A DNA stretch of 9,767 nucleotides, taken from NCBI GenBank assembly GCA_045598845.1, contig JAZRUY010000146.1, positions 1-9,767 of the forward strand. The letters are read 5' to 3'. Position numbers and translations under genes: made by a program. Within the stretch, counting starts at the first letter, position 1. The number at the start of each line of letters is the position of its first letter. The DNA comes from JAZRUY01 sp045598845 (GTDB lineage Bacteria > Verrucomicrobiota > Lentisphaeria > Victivallales > Victivallaceae). Below, in pieces: positions 1-5,421 of this stretch. The notes beneath the pieces are model-generated. The model was not told where the DNA came from and did no database searches. It worked only from the letters and a program-made list of their open reading frames with translations.

Positions 1-1320
1 CATCATCCGGATTATGGCTCCCAGCATCACCGAGTTGGCGGCGCGCTGATCACCCAGCTGATTCGCAATGTCGCTGGCCGGCAGCGCATAACAGATCTGG
101 CCGCCGGCGATTTCCGGCCTGGCGATGATGGAACTGTCGGACATCAGCACCCCGTTGTCCGCCAGCTGCCCTTTGAATTTTTCCAGAGAGGGCTGATTCA
201 TGCAGACGAGCAGACTGCAGTTGCGGTCCGCCTGCGGAGACCCGACATGCTTACGGCTGAATACCACCGAACAGTTGGCGGTGCCGCCGCGCATTTCAGG
301 GCCGTAGGACGGCAGCCAGGAGACATTGAAATTGCGCAGTTTCCCCATTACCGCGAGCATATATCCGAGCGACAGCACGCCCTGACCGCCGAATCCGGAT
401 AATTTGACTTTCAGTTCATTGTCGAATACGGCGGATTTGTAACTGAAATTGTCGTCCGCCGCGCTCTCGAATTTTTCCGGATACAGCGTTTCTTTCAGCG
501 TATCGGCGTCGAAAACCGGGGCGGGGCGCTGAACCGGCTGTTTTTCCGCCGATATGTCTTTTTTGACTCCGAGCGGGAAATATCTGGTCATCTGATTGTC
601 CAGAAAATCCTGCATTTCCGCCGGTTTCATTTTCAGATTGATCGGGCAGGGGGACAGGAATTCCACGAAGGAAAATCCTTTTTTCTCCATCTGTATTCCG
701 ATCGCCTTGCGGATGGCTTTGCGGGCGGTGAGAATATTTTTGTAACTGCTGAGCGAGCAGCGCTCAACATACACCGGCGCGGTGAACTGCGATATGATTT
801 CCGCCACCGGAATCGGATAACCGCTCTCATCCACCGAGCGCCCGCACGGAGAAGTCTGGGTTTTCTGCCCCGGCAGAGTGGTAGGCGCCATCTGCCCGCC
901 GGTCATGCCGTAGATCGCATTGTTGACGAAGAACACGCAGATGTTTTCACCGCGGTTGGCGGCCTGCAGAATATGGTTGAATCCGATTGAGGCCAAATCG
1001 CCGTCGCCCTGATACGAGATGACCACGTTTTCGGTTTCCGCTCTCGCCAGCGCGGTGGCGGCGGCCGGCGCCCGTCCGTGCGCCACCTGTACTCCGCGGC
1101 AGTCGAAGTAGTAGTATCCGAACACCGAACAGCCGACCGGCGATATAATCACGGTACGCTGTTTGATGCCGAGATCGGCAATGGCTTCGGCAATCAGTTT
1201 GTGCAGAATGCCGTGACCGCATCCGGGGCAGTAGTGCATATTGCTCTTTATCGCTCCGGGACGGCGGTCGAACTGTTTGAAAAACCCTGCCGGACGGCTG
1301 TATTTGATAATTTCTTTCAT
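1..1320 (-). CDS. 2-oxoacid:ferredoxin oxidoreductase, fused beta (TPP-binding) and gamma subunits, partial at 3' end
   Basis: Catalytic beta subunit of a CoA-dependent 2-oxoacid:ferredoxin oxidoreductase, continuous with a gamma domain. The 440 codons visible are open from ATG (1318-1320) to the window edge. Residues 1-240 are the TPP domain: CPGCGHG at 31-37, and the TPP/Mg motif GDGD at 105-108 followed by N115 and a second VNN at 132-134. A linker rich in charged residues and proline (about 241-303) leads to the gamma domain, with GFGGQG at 309-314 and SYGPEMRGGTANC at 338-350. Separate gamma subunits are usually near 180 residues, so about 45 residues probably lie beyond the edge. The start is 5 bp after the alpha-subunit stop, with GGAG 10 nt upstream inside the alpha gene, so translation is likely coupled. 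The substrate (branched-chain 2-oxoacid, 2-oxoglutarate or other) cannot be read from the sequence. Beta and gamma are separate genes in many bacteria, so the fusion is notable. The family assignment is secure. Confidence 0.93.
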   Translation of the reverse strand, partial: MKEIIKYSRPAGFFKQFDRRPGAIKSNMHYCPGCGHGILHKLIAEAIADLGIKQRTVIISPVGCSVFGYYYFDCRGVQVAHGRAPAAATALARAETENVVISYQGDGDLASIGFNHILQAANRGENICVFFVNNAIYGMTGGQMAPTTLPGQKTQTSPCGRSVDESGYPIPVAEIISQFTAPVYVERCSLSSYKNILTARKAIRKAIGIQMEKKGFSFVEFLSPCPINLKMKPAEMQDFLDNQMTRYFPLGVKKDISAEKQPVQRPAPVFDADTLKETLYPEKFESAADDNFSYKSAVFDNELKVKLSGFGGQGVLSLGYMLAVMGKLRNFNVSWLPSYGPEMRGGTANCSVVFSRKHVGSPQADRNCSLLVCMNQPSLEKFKGQLADNGVLMSDSSIIARPEIAGGQICYALPASDIANQLGDQRAANSVMLGAIIRMM

Positions 1321-1325
1321 TTCTA

Positions 1326-2378
1326 TCACGCTCCGATCGTCTTCTTCGCCCGGCTGATGATTTCCTCCACGCCCGGCACATTTCCGCCCATTCTGTTGAT
1401 CAGCGTAACCGGCCTGGAACATTCTATGGCCAGTCTTACATCATCGATCATCTGACCGTTGCTCATTTCCACCGAGAAAAACGCCTTCGCCCTGCCTGCG
1501 ACCGCTTTAAGCGCCTTTTCCGGGAACGGGAACAGCGTCTGCGGGCGGACCAGCCCGAACTTCAGCCCTTCAGCGCGCAGTTCATCAACGGCGCTGCGGC
1601 ACATGCGCGAGGAAATTCCGTAAGCCACGAAAATGTATTCCGCATCATCGGTGCGGTAGTTTTCCGCCTGCTGCTCATCGCGGCGGATGACATCGTATTT
1701 GGCGTTCAGCCGTACGTTGAGCGCTTCAAGATCCGGCGGATCCATGTATATGGAACTGATATAGTTGACTCCGTTGCCAAGAGCGAGCGACCAGTCCTGC
1801 GGTTCGCGCCGCGGTTTCGGCTCCGGCAACTCGAGCTTTTCCATCATCTGCCCGATCATGCCGTCGGTAAGCACATAAACCGGGGTGCGGTATTTGTCGG
1901 CCAGATCAAACGCCTTCATAGTGAAATCGCACATTTCCTGCACCGAACCCGGCGCGAGCACAATGCAGCGGTATCCGCCGTGCCCGCCGCCCTTGGTGAT
2001 CTGATTGTAGTCCGACTGTTCCGGCGCGATATTGCCCAATCCGGGGCCGCCGCGCATAACATCCACGATTACCGCCGGCAACTCGGCTCCGGCCAGATAG
2101 GAGACACCTTCCTGTTTCAGGCTTATGCCCAGACCGCTGCTGGCGGTCATCGCCCGTCTACCGGCCGCCGCCGCTCCGTACACCATGTTGATGGAAGCGA
2201 TTTCACATTCCGCCTGAATGAACACCCGCCCCAGTTTCGGAAACAGCCTGGCCGACGCATGGGCGATTTCACTCGCCGGGGTGATCGGGTAACCGAAATA
2301 ACATTCGCAGCCGGCCAGCAGCGCGCCGTAAACCACGGCCTCGTTGCCTTTCAGCAGCACTTTATTGGTGCGCAGCAT
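1326..2378 (-). CDS. vorB: 2-oxoacid:ferredoxin oxidoreductase alpha subunit (VorB/KorA type)
   Basis: A 350-residue alpha subunit that pairs with the beta subunit to form the thiamine-diphosphate active site for oxidative decarboxylation of 2-oxoacids. The N-terminal pyrimidine-binding domain carries KGNEAVVYGALLAG and YPITPASE (residues 30-37). The conserved stretches RGGPGLGNIAPEQSDY and KGGGHGGYR are typical of proteins named VorB (3-methyl-2-oxobutanoate dehydrogenase) or 2-oxoglutarate oxidoreductase alpha in Bacteroides-like bacteria. The length fits the family. The ATG at 2376-2378 has GGAGG about 7-8 nt upstream, overlapping the end of the ferredoxin gene, whose stop is only 3 bp away. 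The gene lies between the ferredoxin (upstream) and the fused beta-gamma subunit (downstream) in one tight operon. Cytoplasmic. The symbol follows common annotation; the true substrate range is unknown, and korA would be an equally fair name. Confidence 0.93.
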   Translation of the reverse strand: MLRTNKVLLKGNEAVVYGALLAGCECYFGYPITPASEIAHASARLFPKLGRVFIQAECEIASINMVYGAAAAGRRAMTASSGLGISLKQEGVSYLAGAELPAVIVDVMRGGPGLGNIAPEQSDYNQITKGGGHGGYRCIVLAPGSVQEMCDFTMKAFDLADKYRTPVYVLTDGMIGQMMEKLELPEPKPRREPQDWSLALGNGVNYISSIYMDPPDLEALNVRLNAKYDVIRRDEQQAENYRTDDAEYIFVAYGISSRMCRSAVDELRAEGLKFGLVRPQTLFPFPEKALKAVAGRAKAFFSVEMSNGQMIDDVRLAIECSRPVTLINRMGGNVPGVEEIISRAKKTIGA

Positions 2379-2381
2379 TTA

Positions 2382-2612
2382 TCAGTCCTCCACAATTTCC
2401 ACAATGGTGATCGCTCCCGGCTCCGGGCAGGTGTAGAAACAGCCGCCGCATCCGAGACATCCTTCCCCCTTGTACACGGCGAAAGGAAAACTCATCCGGT
2501 TCAGCTTGTTCCCCATTGAAATCAGATTTTTCGGACAGGCCACGATGCAGCGGCCGCATCCCTTACATTCTTCGCCGTTGATATCGCAGCGAAATTTCTT
2601 TCCGTTTCCCAT
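2382..2612 (-). CDS. 2x[4Fe-4S] ferredoxin, delta subunit of the oxidoreductase
   Basis: A 76-residue protein with two bacterial-type ferredoxin motifs: C16-x2-C19-x2-C22-x3-C26-P and C52-x2-C55-x2-C58-x3-C62-P. Each would bind one [4Fe-4S] cluster, with the last Cys of each motif swapping to the other cluster. It is the first gene of the operon and would carry electrons out of the alpha-beta active site toward free ferredoxin. The 25-residue spacer between the motifs is longer than in small clostridial ferredoxins and is common in Kor/Vor delta subunits. The start at 2610-2612 has CGGAG about 11 nt upstream, a weakly placed ribosome binding site; no closer in-frame ATG upstream fits better. 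The next gene starts 3 bp after its stop. The identification is secure from the motifs and context. Confidence 0.93.
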   Translation of the reverse strand: MGNGKKFRCDINGEECKGCGRCIVACPKNLISMGNKLNRMSFPFAVYKGEGCLGCGGCFYTCPEPGAITIVEIVED

Positions 2613-2640
2613 AGTATTTCCGGCTCCGTTTTTTCCGGCC

Positions 2641-2661
2641 GCCGTTTGATTTTGAAACGGC
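2641..2661 (-). promoter_or_regulatory. 5'-UTR hairpin upstream of the ferredoxin gene
   Basis: A 7-bp perfect stem (GCCGTTT pairing with AAACGGC) with a 7-nt loop lies in the predicted leader of the oxidoreductase mRNA, ending about 28 nt before the start codon. Read on the plus strand it is followed by TTTTGTTGTT and so looks like a weak terminator, but no plus-strand gene ends here. It may stabilise the leader or act in attenuation. The structure is visible; the function is unknown. Confidence 0.3.
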
Positions 2662-2672
2662 TTTTGTTGTTA

Positions 2673-2682
2673 TGACCGGTCA
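2673..2682. promoter_or_regulatory. Perfect 10-bp palindrome, possible operator
   Basis: TGACCGGTCA is a perfect palindrome at about +14 to +23 from the predicted start of the oxidoreductase transcript. That position would suit a repressor or roadblock site. No known regulator is recognised, and a 10-bp palindrome can arise by chance, so this is a weak call. Confidence 0.25.
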
Positions 2683-2702
2683 GGTAATTGCAAAATCCTG
2701 AT

Positions 2703-2731
2703 AATATAGCACATCCGCTACTAAAAAACAA
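2703..2731 (-). promoter_or_regulatory. Candidate sigma70-type promoter of the oxidoreductase operon
   Basis: On the minus strand TTGTTT (2726-2731) and TATATT (2703-2708) are separated by exactly 17 nt, and the -10 is preceded by TGC, which makes an extended -10. Transcription would start near 2696, giving a leader of about 84 nt before the ferredoxin start. The match to the -10 consensus is good (5 of 6) and to the -35 partial (3 of 6). The same TTGnnn plus TATMTT layout recurs at other gene starts in this window. Confidence 0.55.
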
Positions 2732-2754
2732 CATCGGGCACGGCGCCGGTCCGG

Positions 2755-3468
2755 TTAAAAATCGCTTTTATACGCCACCGACCGCACTCCGCTGATATCC
2801 GTTGAAATTTCCCGGGTCAGTTGCAGGCAGTCCGCCTGCTGGTCGCGCACTCCGTCGGCCTCGATATAGAAAAATGCCCTGACCGTTTCGGGATTGTTCA
2901 CGGCGCTGATATTCAAGGTCATTATGCTGTAAGCGGAATGTCTGAGGATACAACTTTTCACCTGTTCGACGGTTTCGCAGCCGTCCGCCTCCACTGTAAG
3001 CAGGAACGGGAACGGGTGATGAAGTCTGCGCTCGATTATTTTCCCGGCAAAAATCACCAGTATCGATCCGAGGGTGGCGATCAGCGCCACCGGGATCTGA
3101 TTGATGCCGCAGGCCATCCCCAGCGCGGCGGCGAACCACAGACAGGCGGCGGTGGTCAGCCCCCGCACGGTGAATCCGGATTTGACAATGGTGCCGGCTC
3201 CCATAAAACCGATGCCGGTTACAATATTGGCGGCGATACGGGTCACATCGCCGTTCAGTTTTTGCGAGGCTCCGAAAGCCAGCGGACAGTCGCTGCAGAG
3301 GAATGAAATCACGGTGAAAAGCGCCGCCCCGGCCGCCACCAGCATGTGAGTGCGCAAGCCGGCCGCCCGGCCGTGCACATCCCGTTCAAAACCCACGCAG
3401 GCGCCGCACAGCGTGGCGAAAGCCAGCCGTTTCAGTATTTCCAAAATCAATGTGATATCAGTTTCCAT
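2755..3468 (-). CDS. MgtC/SapB-family membrane protein
   Basis: A 237-residue inner-membrane protein of the MgtC/SapB family. The hallmark regions are GFERDVHGRAAGLRTHMLVA (residues 26-45) and TGIGFMGAGTI (84-94). About five hydrophobic segments are visible near 7-25, 42-58, 78-97, 103-121 and 125-143. They are followed by a soluble C-terminal domain (about 155-237) with the regular strand-helix pattern of the ACT-like domain seen in longer MgtC proteins. Salmonella MgtC supports survival in low Mg2+ and in macrophages and inhibits the F-ATPase. Many bacteria carry homologues of unknown role, so no virulence function is implied. The ATG at 3466-3468 has GGAG 8 nt upstream. It may be translated from the same transcript as the uncertain ORF ending at 3487. 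No adjacent mgtA or mgtB transporter gene is present, and no convincing terminator follows the stop. Confidence 0.9.
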   Translation of the reverse strand: METDITLILEILKRLAFATLCGACVGFERDVHGRAAGLRTHMLVAAGAALFTVISFLCSDCPLAFGASQKLNGDVTRIAANIVTGIGFMGAGTIVKSGFTVRGLTTAACLWFAAALGMACGINQIPVALIATLGSILVIFAGKIIERRLHHPFPFLLTVEADGCETVEQVKSCILRHSAYSIMTLNISAVNNPETVRAFFYIEADGVRDQQADCLQLTREISTDISGVRSVAYKSDF

Positions 3469-3486
3469 ATCCGAATCTCCGATTTG

Positions 3487-3927
3487 TCAGTATCTGTTCC
3501 GCAAAAAGCAGTTTGAAAATATAGATTCAACAATCCGGCTTTGCACATTCTCCGGACCGGAAAATATGTGTTCCGGCGGACGGAGCGCGGGATAAAATCC
3601 GCCGGAAAATGAAAAAACAGGGAATTCCGGCTCCAACGCGCGATCGTCAGGCGCGATCGTCAGGCGCGCGTGCAAAGCGGTTTTCCGGCGCGGAATATAA
3701 CGTTTTTTCATACTTGCGCCCGGCCCGGAAGCGGGATCCCGGCGAGTGATTCCGGCAACCGGAAAAAACACCGCGGAATTTCCTCCGCGCGCGATCGGGC
3801 GGGTGTACGGACGGGTGATAAACAGTTTTTTCCGGCGGAAAACACAGCGCCGTAATGAACGCAACAGGAGCAGGGCGGGTTTCCGCATTCCGGCGGAAAT
3901 TTTTACAGAAAATTCTTTTTCCGGCAT
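3487..3927 (-). CDS. Hypothetical 146-aa basic protein, doubtful ORF upstream of mgtC-like gene
   Basis: An open frame of 146 residues from ATG (3925-3927) to TGA (3487-3489), ending 18 bp before the MgtC-family start. In its favour are a strong ribosome binding site (GAGGAG, 7 nt before ATG), an upstream promoter candidate and codon choice not unlike the neighbours. Against it are the strongly basic, Arg- and Pro-rich product with no recognisable domain, several FRRK/PRRK-like stretches that simply translate the short TTCCGGCGGAA palindromes in this DNA, and a 13-bp tandem repeat that would shift the frame. Other frames here are also fairly open. I do not recognise the protein. It may be a real orphan gene, a degraded gene, or a transcribed leader whose first codons only are translated before mgtC. 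Confidence 0.35.
   Translation of the reverse strand: MPEKEFSVKISAGMRKPALLLLRSLRRCVFRRKKLFITRPYTRPIARGGNSAVFFPVAGITRRDPASGPGASMKKRYIPRRKTALHARLTIAPDDRALEPEFPVFSFSGGFYPALRPPEHIFSGPENVQSRIVESIFSNCFLRNRY
3551..3898. repeat. Cluster of short TTCCGG-based palindromes
   Basis: Seven imperfect palindromes with TTCCG/CGGAA arms occur within 350 bp: TCCGGACCGGA (3551-3561), TTCCGGCGGA (3571-3580), its inverse TCCGCCGGAA (3598-3607), TTCCGGCGCGGAA (3683-3695), TTCCGGCAACCGGAA (3750-3764), and TTCCGGCGGAA at 3830-3840 and again at 3888-3898. The word is fairly common in this G+C-rich genome (another copy lies at 7436-7445), so part of the clustering may reflect composition. Several copies could form small stem-loops in RNA. 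Confidence 0.4.
3638..3668. repeat. 13-bp tandem repeat, 2.4 copies
   Basis: The unit GCGCGATCGTCAG is present twice without mismatch (3638-3650, 3651-3663), followed by a further GCGCG. The core GCGCGATCG appears a third time near 3789-3797. A 13-bp unit is not a multiple of three, which argues that copy-number change here would not be tolerated inside a real reading frame. Confidence 0.8.
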
Positions 3928-3934
3928 AATAATA

Positions 3935-3940
3935 CTCCTC
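3935..3940 (-). promoter_or_regulatory. Strong ribosome binding site for the 3927 ORF
   Basis: GAGGAG on the minus strand ends 7 nt before the ATG at 3925-3927. It is one of the best Shine-Dalgarno matches in the window. It favours this ATG over the GTG at 3943-3945, which lies upstream of the site. Confidence 0.5.
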
Positions 3941-3987
3941 GTCACGGGTCAGGCAAATTCCTAATGTCGCTTACGCCGTACCCGGGT

Positions 3988-4015
3988 AAGATAGCACGCC
4001 GGCCGGGAAATGCAA
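3988..4015 (-). promoter_or_regulatory. Candidate leftward promoter for the 3927 ORF and MgtC-family gene
   Basis: On the minus strand TTGCAT (4010-4015) and TATCTT (3988-3993) are 16 nt apart, and the -10 is preceded by TGC (extended -10). Transcription would start near 3981, giving about 54 nt of leader before the ATG at 3927. The GTGCTATMTTA context is nearly the same as at the oxidoreductase promoter. Confidence 0.45.
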
Positions 4016-4114
4016 GAATTCGTCATTACCGCATACCGCCGGTTTTTCTGTATTAAAAAACACAATTAAGCGGACAAGACCGCATACTGATTGAAAACAT
4101 TGCTCCGGGAAATG
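4003..4114. repeat. Direct repeat CCGGGAAATG in the divergent intergenic region
   Basis: CCGGGAAATG occurs at 4003-4012 and 4105-4114, and similarity continues as (C)AAGAA with a single 1-nt gap. The first copy overlaps the -35 of the leftward promoter. The second forms the left arm of the hairpin at 4105-4134, about 50 bp upstream of the rightward promoter. This placement would suit a shared regulator, but no regulator is known. Confidence 0.4.
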
Positions 4115-4134
4115 AAGAAAAAACTTCATCCCGG
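4105..4134. promoter_or_regulatory. Bulged inverted repeat between divergent promoters
   Basis: CCGGG (4105-4109) pairs with CCCGG (4130-4134), and ATGAAG (4112-4117) pairs with CTTCAT (4124-4129). There is a 2-nt AA bulge and an AAAAAA loop, for 11 paired bases. No U-tract follows on either strand, so it is not a standard terminator. It lies upstream of the predicted fprA transcript start, so it is more likely a DNA operator or a chance structure than an mRNA element. Confidence 0.35.
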
Positions 4135-4160
4135 GCGGAAAACCGGAGAACTTACCGGTC

Positions 4161-4188
4161 TTGAATATTGGTATTAACGCACTACTTT
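4161..4188 (+). promoter_or_regulatory. Candidate promoter of fprA
   Basis: TTGAAT (4161-4166) and TACTTT (4183-4188) are separated by 16 nt. The -10 is weak against the sigma70 consensus but resembles the TATMTT boxes of the other candidate promoters here. It would give a leader of about 60 nt before the ATG at 4258. Confidence 0.3.
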
Positions 4189-4257
4189 ATCACCGGTGCA
4201 GATATTACTGCCGGTATTACAGCAAAAACAACTGAAAAAAAATCCGAAAGGAAAAAA

Positions 4258-5412
4258 ATGAAAAACATCACCGCTGATATCCGGTATGCCGGCGTAAATG
4301 ACCGTAAGGTGGATTTATTCGAGGGGCAGTATAAAGTCCCCAACGGCATGGCTTACAACTCATACGTTATCGATGACGGGCATCCGGTCGTAATCGACAC
4401 GGTTGACCGCGGTTTTACCGCCGAATGGCTCGCGAAGGTAAGCGCCGCGCTGAACGGACGCAGCCCGGAATATCTGATCGTGCAGCACATGGAGCCGGAT
4501 CACGCCGGCAGCATCGCCGCCTTTATGGAACATTATCCTTCGGCGGAGATCGTTTCCGGCGCCCAGGCTTTCCGGATGATGGCGAATTTCTTCGGTACCG
4601 ATTACGTTTCCCGCCGCCGGGTGATAAAGGAAGGCGATACTTTGAATTCCGGCCGGCATAATCTGACTTTTGTCGCCGCTCCGATGGTGCACTGGCCGGA
4701 GGTCATGATTACTTACGACACGGTTGACAAGGTTCTGTTTTCCGCGGACGGGTTCGGTAAATTCGGGGCGCTGGACGCCGATGAGGAATGGGATTGCGAG
4801 GCCCGGCGTTACTTTATCGGTATCGTCGGCAAGTACGGCGCCCAGGTGCAGGCGCTGCTGAAAAAAGCGGCGGCGCTGGATATCGCGGTTATCTGCCCGG
4901 CTCACGGTCCGGTGCTCACGGAGGACCTCGGACATTATATCGGACTGTATGACATCTGGAGTTCCTACACGCCCGAGGACAGCGGCGCGGTTATCGCCTA
5001 CACTTCGGTTTACGGGCATACCGCCGCGGCGGTATGCCGTCTGGCGGAGCGTTTGCGGCGGGCCGGGGTGAAAGTATCGGTTCACGATCTGGCCCGCACC
5101 GATATGGCCGAGGCGGTGGAGGATGCTTTCCGATACGACCGGCTGGTGCTGGCGACCACCACATACAATGCGGATATTTTTCCGTACATGCGGGAATTCA
5201 TTCAGCATCTGACCGAACGGAACTACCGTAAACGCACGGTCGCGCTGCTCGAGAACGGCAGCTGGGCGCCGGCGGCCGCCAGGGTGATGCGGCAGATGCT
5301 GTCCGGTTGCCCGGATCTTCATTTTACGGATACCGCGGTCAGTATCAAATCCGCGCTCAATGCCGAAAGCGAAGCATCGCTGGACGCGCTCGGCGATGAA
5401 TTGAGCCGGTAA
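4258..5412 (+). CDS. fprA: A-type flavodiiron protein (FprA family), O2/NO reductase
   Basis: A 384-residue cytoplasmic flavodiiron protein that reduces O2 to water and/or NO to N2O with electrons from rubredoxin or a related carrier, protecting anaerobic metabolism. The N-terminal metallo-beta-lactamase-like domain (about 1-240) keeps all expected diiron ligands: H77-x-E79-x-D81-H82, H145, D164 and H216. The C-terminal flavodoxin domain (about 243-384) begins with the FMN phosphate loop TSVYGHT (249-255). There is no extra rubredoxin or flavin reductase domain, so it is class A, of normal length. The ATG at 4258 is preferred because AAAGGA lies just upstream and MKNITADIRYAGVND resembles the family N-terminus. 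An in-frame TTG at 4168 would add 30 residues with no family similarity. No rubredoxin gene is adjacent. The next gene starts 9 bp downstream, so the two are probably cotranscribed. Confidence 0.93.
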   Translation: MKNITADIRYAGVNDRKVDLFEGQYKVPNGMAYNSYVIDDGHPVVIDTVDRGFTAEWLAKVSAALNGRSPEYLIVQHMEPDHAGSIAAFMEHYPSAEIVSGAQAFRMMANFFGTDYVSRRRVIKEGDTLNSGRHNLTFVAAPMVHWPEVMITYDTVDKVLFSADGFGKFGALDADEEWDCEARRYFIGIVGKYGAQVQALLKKAAALDIAVICPAHGPVLTEDLGHYIGLYDIWSSYTPEDSGAVIAYTSVYGHTAAAVCRLAERLRRAGVKVSVHDLARTDMAEAVEDAFRYDRLVLATTTYNADIFPYMREFIQHLTERNYRKRTVALLENGSWAPAAARVMRQMLSGCPDLHFTDTAVSIKSALNAESEASLDALGDELSR

Positions 5413-5421
5413 GGGAATTTT

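Noticed and set aside
2726..2754. Terminator after the MgtC-family gene
   Set aside because: A T-rich run follows on the minus strand, but the preceding G+C stretch (CGGCGCCG) is a self-palindrome without a loop and forms no stable hairpin. The T-run also overlaps the next -35.
3670..3964. Short plus-strand open frames in the region 3670-3964
   Set aside because: They lack ribosome binding sites and recognisable products. They reflect the low stop-codon density of this G+C-rich DNA.
4168..4257. TTG at 4168 as an earlier start for fprA
   Set aside because: It adds 30 residues unlike any FprA N-terminus and lies inside the candidate promoter. The ATG at 4258 has an adjacent AAAGGA and fits the family length.
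3469..4257. CRISPR array, transposon end or phage attachment site in the longest gene-poor stretch
   Set aside because: The repeats are too short and irregular for CRISPR. No transposase, long terminal inverted repeats or integrase were seen.
4360..5322. Long minus-strand open frame (320 codons) opposite fprA
   Set aside because: It is fully antisense to a gene with complete catalytic motifs. The product has no recognisable domain, and long antisense frames are common in G+C-rich coding DNA.
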